Source of the DNA: Formosa sp. Hel1_33_131 | GTDB taxonomy: Bacteria > Bacteroidota > Bacteroidia > Flavobacteriales > Flavobacteriaceae | Assembly: GCA_949499105.1 (NCBI GenBank) | Contig: CATEFX010000015.1 | Span: 1-42,000, forward strand | DNA: 42,000 bases | Reading direction: 5' to 3' | Shown here: positions 17,064 through 25,320 of the stretch, one piece after another | Layout: each line of letters starts with the position of its first letter | Position numbering within the stretch: position 1 is the stretch's first letter | Position numbers and translations under genes: made by a program | Notes under the pieces: model-generated | Database searches by the model: none | What the model was told of the DNA's origin: nothing | The model's input: the letters and a program-made list of their open reading frames with translations, nothing else

Positions 17064-17825
17064 ATGGGAAAACTCATTGCTATTGCAAATCAAAAAGGAG
17101 GCGTTGGAAAAACCACAACCACGGTGAATCTAGCTGCCTGCTTAGGGGTTTTAGATAAAAAAGTCTTGTTAATTGATGCAGATCCACAGGCAAATGCCTC
17201 CTCGGGTCTTGGAATTGATGTGGAATCTGTAGAGCTAGGCACGTATCAACTTTTAGAACATAATTGTACAGCTAAAGAAGCGATTCAAAAAACATCTGCC
17301 ACAAACGTTGATATTATTCCTGCACATATTGATTTGGTTGCCATAGAAATCGAATTGGTTAATATGGAACAACGAGAATACATGCTCAAACAAGCCATTG
17401 AATCTGTTAAATCAAATTACGATTACATTCTTATTGATTGCGCACCATCACTCGGGCTTTTAACGCTAAATGCACTAACTGCTGCCGATTCGGTCCTCAT
17501 ACCCATTCAATGTGAGTACTTTGCACTAGAAGGCTTAGGTAAGTTATTAAATACGATTAAAAGTGTTCAAAAAATTCACAATCAAGACTTAGACATTGAA
17601 GGTTTGTTACTCACCATGTATGATTCAAGATTGCGATTGTCTAATCAAGTTGTTGAAGAAGTTCAAAATCACTTTTCAAACATGGTTTTTAAAACCATTA
17701 TACAACGTAATGTCAGACTGAGTGAAGCGCCAAGTTATGGTGAGAGTATAATTTATTATGACGTAAATAGTAAAGGTGCTACAAATTACTTAAGTTTGGC
17801 TAAAGAAATCATCAGTAAACAGTAA
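17064..17825 (+). CDS. parA: Chromosome partitioning ATPase ParA (Soj)
   Basis: Drives segregation of the replication origin region with ParB. The start is ATG 17064 (MGKLIAIANQ); an in-frame TTG 30 bases upstream would add residues with no counterpart. The 253-residue protein has an intact deviant Walker A (K11-G-G-V-G-K16-T17-T), IDADPQ (D38, D40), DCAPSLG, IPIQCEYFALEGL and the NVRLSEAPSYG motif. A near-consensus promoter (TTTG at 17009-17012, TATTTTTA at 17037-17044) precedes it, so it can be expressed apart from the degenerate paralogue upstream. parB follows after 4 bases. Confidence 0.97.
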   Translation: MGKLIAIANQKGGVGKTTTTVNLAACLGVLDKKVLLIDADPQANASSGLGIDVESVELGTYQLLEHNCTAKEAIQKTSATNVDIIPAHIDLVAIEIELVNMEQREYMLKQAIESVKSNYDYILIDCAPSLGLLTLNALTAADSVLIPIQCEYFALEGLGKLLNTIKSVQKIHNQDLDIEGLLLTMYDSRLRLSNQVVEEVQNHFSNMVFKTIIQRNVRLSEAPSYGESIIYYDVNSKGATNYLSLAKEIISKQ

Positions 17826-17829
17826 TATA

Positions 17830-18729
17830 ATGGCCAAAGCTATTAAAAAACAAGCCTTAGGACGCGGATTATCTGCTCTTTTACAGGACTCAAAAGATAC
17901 TAAAACTTCAATTGACACGGCAAAAACAAGCCCTCAAATTGGAACTATTATTGAATTAGAATTAACTCTAATAGAAATCAATCCGTTTCAGCCTAGAACC
18001 CAATTTAAGGAAGAGGCCATCCGTGAATTAGCGTCTTCAATTCAAGAATTAGGCGTCATACAACCCATCACTGTTCGAAAAACAGCCCCTCATTCCTTTC
18101 AATTAGTTTCTGGAGAACGCCGTTTTAGAGCCTCTACTTTGTTAGGTCTAAAAACAATTCCAGCATACATTAGATCTGCGAATGATCAAGAAGCCCTAGA
18201 GATGGCATTGGTTGAAAACATCCAACGTGAAGATTTAGATCCTATCGAAATTGCGCTCAGTTACCAACGATTAATAGATGACATTCAATTGACGCAAGAA
18301 CAAATGAGTGTACGCGTTGGAAAAAAACGATCTACCATTGCGAATTATCTCCGCTTATTAAAATTAGATCCTTTAATTCAGACTGGAATGCGTGATGGAT
18401 TTATTAGTATGGGACACGGAAGAGCAATCGTTAATATTGGATCTCTATCTGATCAAATTGACATCTATAAAGAAATTTTATCAAATAAGTTATCCGTTCG
18501 AGCTACAGAAATACTCGTCAAAAACTATCACAGTCCAAAATCAGTAAAAGCGACTAAACAAACTGAACTTCCTGAATTTATTCAAAAAGGAGTTCAAGAA
18601 ATAGCGTCTTACTTTGGTCATAAAATTGACATTAAAATGGAGAAAAATGGTGGTGGAAAAATTCAAATTCCATTTCATTCTAAAGAAGATTATGATCGCA
18701 TCTTAAAATTATTTAAAAGTGATAAATAG
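17830..18729 (+). CDS. parB: Chromosome partitioning protein ParB (Spo0J)
   Basis: A parS-binding CTPase clamp protein of 299 residues. It has the conserved N-terminal ParA-interacting LGRGLSALL motif (10-18), the CTP-binding boxes INPFQPRTQF and SGERRFRAS (residues 94-102), ENIQRE (129-134), and a helix-turn-helix around 155-185 (MSVRVGKKRSTIANYLRLL). The C-terminal dimer domain is compact (VQEIASYFGHKI ... GGGKIQIPFHSKEDYDRIL). I found no parS-like TGTTNCACGTGAAACA palindrome in this window. It overlaps the next gene by 11 bases. Confidence 0.97.
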   Translation: MAKAIKKQALGRGLSALLQDSKDTKTSIDTAKTSPQIGTIIELELTLIEINPFQPRTQFKEEAIRELASSIQELGVIQPITVRKTAPHSFQLVSGERRFRASTLLGLKTIPAYIRSANDQEALEMALVENIQREDLDPIEIALSYQRLIDDIQLTQEQMSVRVGKKRSTIANYLRLLKLDPLIQTGMRDGFISMGHGRAIVNIGSLSDQIDIYKEILSNKLSVRATEILVKNYHSPKSVKATKQTELPEFIQKGVQEIASYFGHKIDIKMEKNGGGKIQIPFHSKEDYDRILKLFKSDK

Positions 18730-19315
18730 GCAATGGTTCGTTATATTTTTCTGTGTTTGCTGGTGGATTAATTTTGCTCAAGATCTCGAAGCACCACAAA
18801 TTGAAGAGGATGCTCAAAGTGTTTTAAGTTTTGAAACTAATACCCCCATTGTTATAGACGCTTTAGCGCCGTCAAGAGCTGCTTTTTATTCTGCAATTCT
18901 ACCAGGATTAGGCCAAGCATATAACAAGAAATATTGGAAAATTCCGATTGTTTTGGGAGCCCTTGGAACCGGAATCTATTTTTACAACTCAAACAACAAA
19001 CTCTATAAACGCTACAGATCGGCATATAAAAGACGGCTGGCTGGGTTTACGGATGATGAATATTATGGTCCAACTGAAGTTCCAATAGTTTCGGATGATG
19101 GACTCATTAGAGCTCAACAATCGCTAAGACGAAATAGTGAATTATCCCTTTTAATTACGATAGGTCTCTATGCCTTAAATATTATTGATGCCAACGTGGA
19201 TGCTCATTTATTACAATGGAATGTTGATAAAAATTTAGCCATCAGACCTCATTATGACTTTGAATCGCCGGACGCATCATCACAAATGGGTCTCACCTTA
19301 AACTTTAATTTTTAA
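18719..19315 (+). CDS. DUF5683 family membrane/envelope protein
   Basis: A 198-residue protein of the DUF5683 type, common between parB and dapB in flavobacteria. The GTG start at 18719 overlaps parB by 11 bases. The N-terminus (about residues 6-19, WFVIFFCVCWWINFA) is a signal peptide or signal anchor. The conserved core is PSRAAFYSAILPGLGQAYNKKYWKIP, followed by one membrane segment and, after a charged loop, a second one (SLLITIGLYALNIIDANVDAHL). The C-terminus ends in alternating residues (GLTLNFNF) like an outer-membrane strand. Function is not known. Confidence 0.85.
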   Translation: MINRQWFVIFFCVCWWINFAQDLEAPQIEEDAQSVLSFETNTPIVIDALAPSRAAFYSAILPGLGQAYNKKYWKIPIVLGALGTGIYFYNSNNKLYKRYRSAYKRRLAGFTDDEYYGPTEVPIVSDDGLIRAQQSLRRNSELSLLITIGLYALNIIDANVDAHLLQWNVDKNLAIRPHYDFESPDASSQMGLTLNFNF

Positions 19316-19316
19316 A

Positions 19317-20021
19317 ATGAAAATAGCACTTTTAGGATATGGAAAAATGGGAAGAGTGATCGAGAAAATTGCGATCAGTCGTGGACATGAAGTGACTTTG
19401 AAAATTGATAAAGACAACGCTCCTTACGACATCAAAATGGTGGATGTAGCGATTAATTTCAGCACCCCCGATTCTGCGGTCAGTGCAATTAGTAGTGCGC
19501 TATCAAATGGAATTCCAGTAATTTCGGGAACCACAGGCTGGTTATCTGAAATGGACGTTATAAAAAACCTTTGTGACACCAAAAAAGGGGCCTTTATTTA
19601 TGCTTCCAATTTTAGTTTGGGAGTGAATATATTCTTTGAACTCAACAAACATTTAGCCAAGATGATGAAAAATCTGACGGACTATGATGTAAATCTTGAA
19701 GAAATTCATCATACTCAAAAACAAGATGCACCCTCTGGAACAGCGATTACACTGGCAGAAGGTGTATTGGAAAATAGCGAATATGATAACTGGGAGTTAA
19801 CCCCTCTAAATGATGACAAGAAATTAGCCATCACTGCTAAACGTATCGACGATGTGCCAGGAACACATACTGTAAATTACGATTCTACAGTCGATAGCAT
19901 TTCATTAACACATACCGCTCATAACAGGGAAGGTTTTGGACTTGGCGCCGTTGTTGCCGCCGAATGGATTGTTGGGAAAACGGGTGTTTTTACAATGAAT
20001 GACGTGTTAAACATTGGTTAA
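19317..20021 (+). CDS. dapB: 4-hydroxy-tetrahydrodipicolinate reductase
   Basis: Catalyses the NAD(P)H-dependent reduction step of lysine and meso-diaminopimelate synthesis. The 234-residue protein has a Rossmann G7-Y-G-K-M-G12, an ISGTTGW nucleotide motif, and the signature E-I-H131-H132-T-Q-K135-x-D137-A-P-S-G-T-A containing the catalytic histidine and lysine. At 234 residues it is somewhat shorter than the E. coli enzyme but within the range for Bacteroidota. It starts one base after the DUF5683 stop. Confidence 0.97.
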   Translation: MKIALLGYGKMGRVIEKIAISRGHEVTLKIDKDNAPYDIKMVDVAINFSTPDSAVSAISSALSNGIPVISGTTGWLSEMDVIKNLCDTKKGAFIYASNFSLGVNIFFELNKHLAKMMKNLTDYDVNLEEIHHTQKQDAPSGTAITLAEGVLENSEYDNWELTPLNDDKKLAITAKRIDDVPGTHTVNYDSTVDSISLTHTAHNREGFGLGAVVAAEWIVGKTGVFTMNDVLNIG

Positions 20022-20082
20022 ACTACTATAAATAAATAGTACTAACTTATAAATTTAGACATTTAAATAACTTATTTCAATT

Positions 20083-21684
20083 ATGACATTATCTCAATGG
20101 TTTATTTTTTTCTTAGTCGTGCAATTAGTTCACGGATTAGGAACTTGGAAATTATACATAAAAGCAGGTCGAAGCGCATGGGAAGCATTCATACCCATTT
20201 ATAATGGCATTGTATTGATGAAAATAATTAACCGTCCACCTTGGTGGGTTGCCTTGTTATTTTTACCGGTGATCAGTTTAATCATGCTAATTATTATATG
20301 GGTCGAAACCGCTCGTAGTTTTGGAAAAAACAAATTTTCTGATACTGTATTAGCAATTTTCTCATTAGGGTTTTATAATTACTACTTAAATTATTTAGCA
20401 GATGTCAGTCACATTCCAAACAGAAGCTTACAACCCAAATCAGGTTCAGGAGAATGGACGAGTTCTATTTTATTTGCAATAGTTGCTGCGACTATCGTTC
20501 ATACCTACTTTCTTCAGCCTTATGTGATTCCATCATCATCGCTTGAAAAATCGTTGTTAGTGGGTGATTTTTTGATTGTTAGTAAAATGCATTACGGTCC
20601 TAGGGTCCCAATGACTACGGTTGGACTTCCAATGGTCCATGATACGATTCCGATAATAAATAAAAAATCGTATTTATTTGACGATCAAATTGAGGCACAA
20701 AACACGTCTTTGAAAAGTAAATTCCAACTCCCCTATTTACGAATACCAGGGTGGGAAACCATTAAACGTAATGAAATCGTTGTTTTCAATCAGCCCGCAG
20801 ATACACTTTTGGATATGAACGATTTTAATCCAGATAGAAATTACTATAAACCTATTGATAAAAAAACCAACCTAGTAAAACGTTGTGTGGCGATTGCTGG
20901 AGACACGCTAGAAATAAGAGATGGGTATGTATATATCAACGGAATTCAAAACACTTTACCCTATCGTGCAAAGCTTCAATTTAGCTATGAAGTGACCTTA
21001 AAACCCGGAAAAACGTTTGAACGAAGTATTATAGAGCAATTAAAAACGCGCTATGATATTACCGATGGCATTTATGCAATGGGGAATAAAATCATCATTC
21101 CTGCTGCGTCCGATGAGGCCGTCAAAGTGTTTAAAAACCACCCGAGTGTGGCGACAATAGATCGTTTCATAGAACCAAAAGGACAACGAGATCCATTAGA
21201 ATTTCCACATGATCCCAGTTATGATTGGAACCGAGACTTTTTTGGGCCTTTATACATACCGGAAAAAGGTAGAAAAATGGCGCTTGATCTAAAAAACCTG
21301 CCCGTTTATAAACGTCTCATTACTGAATACGAAGGAAACAGACTGTATACAAAAGGAAATCAAATTTTTATAAACGGTCAACTCTCTGACTCATATACTT
21401 TCAAACAAAATTACTATTGGATGATGGGTGACAACAGGCACAATTCTATTGATGCTCGGAGATGGGGATTTGTCCCTTTTAATCATGTGGTAGGAAAGCC
21501 CGTTTTTATATGGATGAGTTGGAACACCAATGGCAAAGGATTCAATAAAATACGGTGGGATCGTGTCTTTACAACCGTTCATCCAGATGGAGAACGCACC
21601 TCTTACTTCATTCCTTTCTTAGTTTTATTAGCCGTATGGATTGGGTATACTAAATGGCGCAAAAGAAAAAATACGACCGTCTAA
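20083..21684 (+). CDS. lepB: Signal peptidase I, large Bacteroidota form
   Basis: Cleaves signal peptides from exported proteins. The 533 residues are far more than the ~320 of E. coli LepB. Residues 1-110 are an added multi-helix membrane region (DUF5684-like, GRSAWEAFIPIYN and PPWWVALLFLPVISLI). The catalytic domain follows a membrane helix at about 126-143: IPSSSLEKSLLVGDF with nucleophile Ser153, and VKRCVAIAGD with the general-base Lys266. The substrate-site motif MMGDNRHNSIDARRWGFVP lies around 447-466. About 150 residues are inserted between the Lys box and GDNR. A last membrane helix lies near 507-525. It follows dapB after 61 bases with a weak -7-like box (TAAATTTA). Confidence 0.95.
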   Translation: MTLSQWFIFFLVVQLVHGLGTWKLYIKAGRSAWEAFIPIYNGIVLMKIINRPPWWVALLFLPVISLIMLIIIWVETARSFGKNKFSDTVLAIFSLGFYNYYLNYLADVSHIPNRSLQPKSGSGEWTSSILFAIVAATIVHTYFLQPYVIPSSSLEKSLLVGDFLIVSKMHYGPRVPMTTVGLPMVHDTIPIINKKSYLFDDQIEAQNTSLKSKFQLPYLRIPGWETIKRNEIVVFNQPADTLLDMNDFNPDRNYYKPIDKKTNLVKRCVAIAGDTLEIRDGYVYINGIQNTLPYRAKLQFSYEVTLKPGKTFERSIIEQLKTRYDITDGIYAMGNKIIIPAASDEAVKVFKNHPSVATIDRFIEPKGQRDPLEFPHDPSYDWNRDFFGPLYIPEKGRKMALDLKNLPVYKRLITEYEGNRLYTKGNQIFINGQLSDSYTFKQNYYWMMGDNRHNSIDARRWGFVPFNHVVGKPVFIWMSWNTNGKGFNKIRWDRVFTTVHPDGERTSYFIPFLVLLAVWIGYTKWRKRKNTTV

Positions 21685-21693
21685 TACTTTGGT

Positions 21694-22308
21694 ATGACAC
21701 TTCTTTACCCTACATTTTTTCCAAACATCGCCAGCTATATGATGATGGTACAGTCCACTAATTTAGTATTTGAAGTTCAAGACTCGTACCAAAAACAAAC
21801 CTATAGAAATCGCTGCTATATTTATGGCGCAAATGGAAAGTTAGGACTAAATATTCCTGTTCATTATTCCCAAAAAAACAGACAAAACACTGATGAAATT
21901 AGGATAGATAATTCCTCTAACTGGCAGTCTATTCACTGGAAATCTATAGAAAGTGCTTATAAAACCTCGCCATTTTTTGAATTTTATGAAGATGAATTTA
22001 CGGCGCTATTTAATACCCCTAAAGAATTTCTAACGGCTTTTAATTTTGAATGTATTGAAGTGATCAACCGCTGTTTGAATTTAGAACTTATTGTCTCGAA
22101 ATCCGATCAATTTTCAAAATCAACCTCCGATTCAGATTATCGATTTTTAGTCAATGCACGTAAAGAATCCATCATTAACAATCCGAGCTACATTCAAGTT
22201 TTTCAAGAAAAACATGGGTTCATCAACAACTTGAGCATCTTAGATTTATTATTTAACGAAGGCCCTAATGCTTTGACATATTTAAAACAAAATCCTATAA
22301 CATTTTAG
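21694..22308 (+). CDS. WbqC family protein
   Basis: A 204-residue soluble protein of the WbqC-like family. It shows the typical start (LLYPTFFPNIASYMMMVQS), the VFEVQDSYQKQTYRNRCYIYGANGKLGLNIPV block and SNWQSIHWKSIESAYKTSPFFEFYEDEF. WbqC-type proteins are found in O-antigen and sugar-amino-acid gene clusters and resemble amide-transfer or transglutaminase-like enzymes, but the reaction of this stand-alone form is not known. It lies 9 bases after lepB and abuts the DUF6122 gene, so it is probably part of the lepB transcript. Confidence 0.88.
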   Translation: MTLLYPTFFPNIASYMMMVQSTNLVFEVQDSYQKQTYRNRCYIYGANGKLGLNIPVHYSQKNRQNTDEIRIDNSSNWQSIHWKSIESAYKTSPFFEFYEDEFTALFNTPKEFLTAFNFECIEVINRCLNLELIVSKSDQFSKSTSDSDYRFLVNARKESIINNPSYIQVFQEKHGFINNLSILDLLFNEGPNALTYLKQNPITF

Positions 22309-22620
22309 ATGATGACACAAGGACTTGTGCATTACGGGATTCATTTTTTAGGGCCGTTAGTGTTGGCTTTAATTGTCTACAAAAAACGATGGCAGAAAAC
22401 GTATGTCATTTTATTGAGTACTTTTATCATTGATCTCGACCATTTACTAGCTACGCCAATTTTTGATCCCAGTCGCTGTAGTATCGATTTCCACCCACTT
22501 CACTCCTACTTAGCAATTGGTTGCTATGTGTGTTTACTCATTCCTTCCAAAACTCGATTGGTCGGTTTTGGTCTTTGTATTCATATCTTTGCCGATTTTT
22601 GCGATTGTTTATTTATCTAA
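22309..22620 (+). CDS. DUF6122 family small membrane protein
   Basis: A 103-residue integral membrane protein with about four short hydrophobic segments. Conserved polar motifs are HYGIHF near the N-terminus, DLDHLLATPIFDPSRCSI in the middle, FHPLHS, and a C-terminal HIFADFCDCL. The clustered His and Asp residues resemble metal-binding membrane hydrolase families (YdjM-like), but this is inference. The ATG directly follows the WbqC stop; a second ATG is one codon later. The 3' end overlaps the convergent EEP-family gene by 12 bases. Confidence 0.85.
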   Translation: MMTQGLVHYGIHFLGPLVLALIVYKKRWQKTYVILLSTFIIDLDHLLATPIFDPSRCSIDFHPLHSYLAIGCYVCLLIPSKTRLVGFGLCIHIFADFCDCLFI

Positions 22621-23631
22621 AGAAAACTGCGATAGAATCGGAAAGTGATCTGAATAAGGTACGGAATAGTTCTGAAATGATTCTACTGAAAAGTGATCAT
22701 CTGCTAAAATAAAATCGATTCGTACTGGAAAATATCTAAAATTAAAGGTCCGTCCAAACCCACGTCCAGAGCTGTCAAAAGCATCCAGTAAGTCGCCTTT
22801 CAAAATACGATACACATACGAATAAGCCGTATTATTAAAATCTCCGCACATCACTACTTTGTGAGGTGACTGGGAGACGTGATCAGCAACAATCTCAGCT
22901 TGTGATTGTTGGGCGTTAAAAGTGGTGCTTAGACGCTTTAAAAGCCTATTGGATTGTTCTTTGTCAAGCGATTCTACATTGGGATTAATTCCAGACGATT
23001 GAAGGTGCACATTATACACACGAATGGTATCGGATTTTATAAGAACGTCCGCATAAATGGCACTATTTGCAGAATTAGAAAAATTAATAAATCCTGAATT
23101 CAGAATTTTATATGTTGACAAAATTACGAGTTCTGATTTATGGTTTGAAGTGTTTGTTTGGTGTGTATAAGGATATGCTGTAAAATTCAACCCAGTACTT
23201 GAATCATATTCTTGAAAGCACAAAATACTTGGAGCTTCTTCAGCAATAAAATCTTGAATTTTTGAAGGAATTGAATCTTCTTTAATCCAATCATATAAAT
23301 TAAACAAGCGAACATTGTAACTCATAAGTGTAAAAGCATCCTCTGAATTGGAGGATTCCTGAGACGTGAATTTATAAAAGGACGTCACATAATTATACCC
23401 TACAGCAAGAACTAACAGAGAAATAATTACTTGTTTTTTAAGTTTGAGTAGCCAATAGATGACAAAAAAAATGTTTAAAATGATGAATAATGGGACCGAT
23501 AAACTGACCATCGAAATTAGTGGAAACGATTTGGGTGGTACATAATAAGTTACGTAAGATAATAGCGACAACAGTGCCACCACTGAATTTATCAGAAATA
23601 CAACTTTATCTATTATATTTAAATTTTTCAA
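22609..23631 (-). CDS. Membrane-anchored endonuclease/exonuclease/phosphatase (EEP) family protein
   Basis: A 340-residue protein with three N-terminal membrane helices (about 9-28, 35-58 and 68-85) and a DNase-I-fold EEP domain from residue ~99. Motifs are MSYNVRLFN (Asn ligand), CFQEYD (Glu metal ligand), VYNVHLQSS (His), MCGDFNN (Asp/Asn) and YSDHFPI (catalytic Asp-His). The domain should face one side of the inner membrane and could act on nucleic acid, phospholipid or a sugar phosphate; the substrate is unknown. The start is TTG 23631, six bases after the rhomboid stop; the first internal ATG would remove the first helix. Confidence 0.88.
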   Translation of the reverse strand: MKNLNIIDKVVFLINSVVALLSLLSYVTYYVPPKSFPLISMVSLSVPLFIILNIFFVIYWLLKLKKQVIISLLVLAVGYNYVTSFYKFTSQESSNSEDAFTLMSYNVRLFNLYDWIKEDSIPSKIQDFIAEEAPSILCFQEYDSSTGLNFTAYPYTHQTNTSNHKSELVILSTYKILNSGFINFSNSANSAIYADVLIKSDTIRVYNVHLQSSGINPNVESLDKEQSNRLLKRLSTTFNAQQSQAEIVADHVSQSPHKVVMCGDFNNTAYSYVYRILKGDLLDAFDSSGRGFGRTFNFRYFPVRIDFILADDHFSVESFQNYSVPYSDHFPILSQFSLDK

Positions 23632-23637
23632 ACGTCT

Positions 23638-24498
23638 CTATTTACCAGCTCTAAACAAAAAATCTTTCTCTGCTTGCGTTAAACTATCATAACCACTTTT
23701 ACTTATTTTATCTAAAATAAGGTCTATTTGTTTTTGATGCGTAAAACGTTCAAACTCTTCCTTCTTTTTTCCTGCAAAAGAATTTTTTTTCTTCTTTTTA
23801 TGAACGGTCTTAAGATTGGATTTTGAAGCTGAAAAATAGGCAATAATCCGATCGATAAATTGTCCCATATCAACTCCATTCTGAAATTGTTTTGCATACA
23901 CATACCCTAAGATATATCCTCCAATATGAGCCACTGTTCCACCAGAATTTTGAGAAAACAACCCTGGAATATCAAATACAACCAAAGCGATTCCGATGTA
24001 CTTTAATGGAAATTGAAAGGTGAAAAATCGAACTTCCTTGTTGGGTAAATAGGCGCATAAGAAAATAATAACCGCACGGACCCCAGCAGAAGCACCTACT
24101 AAAGGCCCAACCGTATTTAAAAGCCCCGAAGGGAATAAAGTATAGACCACTACAAAAGCACCCCCCCCTGCTAAGATTCCTAATAAATATACTTTAAGTG
24201 ATACACCATCTTTGAATAAATTAGAAAATGATCGACCAAAAAAATAAAGGACAATCATATTAAAAAACAAATGACTAAAACTATGATGCGAAAAACCATA
24301 CGTTAGAAGTGTCCAAGGTTTTGAAAGAACGTCTGAAAACGACTTTGAGAGCGAGAGCCATTGCAAACTGGCATCCGTTCCTTGAAGTCTCATGCTTATG
24401 AAGCTGATTAAAAAAATAACGAAATTAGCGACAATAATTTTTTCAAATATATTGAGGTTTGATAATTTTTCTCTGATATCTTGATTAAGGCTTTTCAT
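23638..24498 (-). CDS. Rhomboid family intramembrane serine protease with C-terminal tail
   Basis: A 286-residue protein. The start is ATG 24498, which shares one base with the upstream stop (TAATG); a TTG three codons earlier is also open. Six membrane segments carry the N-terminal membrane HxxxN-type motif SHHSFSHLFFN, the nucleophile motif G135-A-S137-A-G, and the catalytic histidine in AHIGG (His191). An Arg sits at residue 141, four positions after the serine, where such proteins usually have a hydrophobic residue. Residues 225-286 form a Lys-rich cytoplasmic tail ending in a DUF6576-like helix (LILDKISKSGYDSL). Second of two tandem rhomboids. Confidence 0.9.
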   Translation of the reverse strand: MKSLNQDIREKLSNLNIFEKIIVANFVIFLISFISMRLQGTDASLQWLSLSKSFSDVLSKPWTLLTYGFSHHSFSHLFFNMIVLYFFGRSFSNLFKDGVSLKVYLLGILAGGGAFVVVYTLFPSGLLNTVGPLVGASAGVRAVIIFLCAYLPNKEVRFFTFQFPLKYIGIALVVFDIPGLFSQNSGGTVAHIGGYILGYVYAKQFQNGVDMGQFIDRIIAYFSASKSNLKTVHKKKKKNSFAGKKKEEFERFTHQKQIDLILDKISKSGYDSLTQAEKDFLFRAGK

Positions 24499-25319
24499 TA
24501 ATTCCAACGGTATTTATCAAATTGATTTTTTTTCCAAAAATACATTAATAGGAAGCCGGTGACTGCGCCTCCAATATGGGCAATATAGGCGGTATTACTC
24601 GGACTAAAAATGGACATCCCTGTAAAGGCAGAAAACAAATCGAGTGCTATAATTCCAGGGATAAAATATTTTGCTTTAATCGGAATTGGTAAAAACAACA
24701 TCATTAACTCTGCATTTGGATTGAGCATACCAAACGCTACCAAAACCCCCATAATGGCACCCGAAGCACCAACCATAGATCCATTACTATTCACATTCAG
24801 ATCGAATAACATTCGAAATGATTCTTGATTGAGTTGACTCAAATTGTGGCCATAGGTTAACAACACAGGTTCTATTTTAGAAGCTAAAATTTCGCCTTGA
24901 AACATCCGATCACTAAGAATATTTAAACTCGATACTTCCTTTATAAAATCAAACGAAAATCCTAGCGCTTTTAAATCACTTATCAGCGGATACACCTGAA
25001 CGTAATACACCAAAAACGTCAAAGCCACAGCCCCTAAACCCGAACTCAGATAAAAAATCAAAAACTTACGTTGTCCAAACACACGTTCAACGGCAGTACC
25101 AAACATAAATAAAGCAAACATATTAAACAATAAATGCTGAAAACCTCCATGCATAAACATGTGAGTAAAAACCTGCCAAGGCATGAAATTCGCACTCAAC
25201 GGGTAGTACAGGGCCAATAAACCATAGAAAAAATCCTTATTCCCCAACAAATAGGTGCCTAAGAAAACGATGATATTAATGATTAGAAGATGCTTTACTG
25301 TAGGGGTTAATTGACGCAT
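24498..25319 (-). CDS. Rhomboid family intramembrane serine protease
   Basis: A 273-residue protease of the inner membrane. It has the motif MHGGFQHLLFNMF in the second helix, nucleophile GASG with Ser186 and catalytic His248 in AHIGG. A ~70-residue extramembrane loop (about 110-180) is inserted before the catalytic serine helix. Six membrane segments are predicted. It lies one base after the mutL stop and overlaps the second rhomboid by a single base. Substrates are unknown; rhomboids cut membrane-anchored proteins near helix-destabilising residues. Confidence 0.92.
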   Translation of the reverse strand: MRQLTPTVKHLLIINIIVFLGTYLLGNKDFFYGLLALYYPLSANFMPWQVFTHMFMHGGFQHLLFNMFALFMFGTAVERVFGQRKFLIFYLSSGLGAVALTFLVYYVQVYPLISDLKALGFSFDFIKEVSSLNILSDRMFQGEILASKIEPVLLTYGHNLSQLNQESFRMLFDLNVNSNGSMVGASGAIMGVLVAFGMLNPNAELMMLFLPIPIKAKYFIPGIIALDLFSAFTGMSIFSPSNTAYIAHIGGAVTGFLLMYFWKKNQFDKYRWN

Positions 25320-25320
25320 A

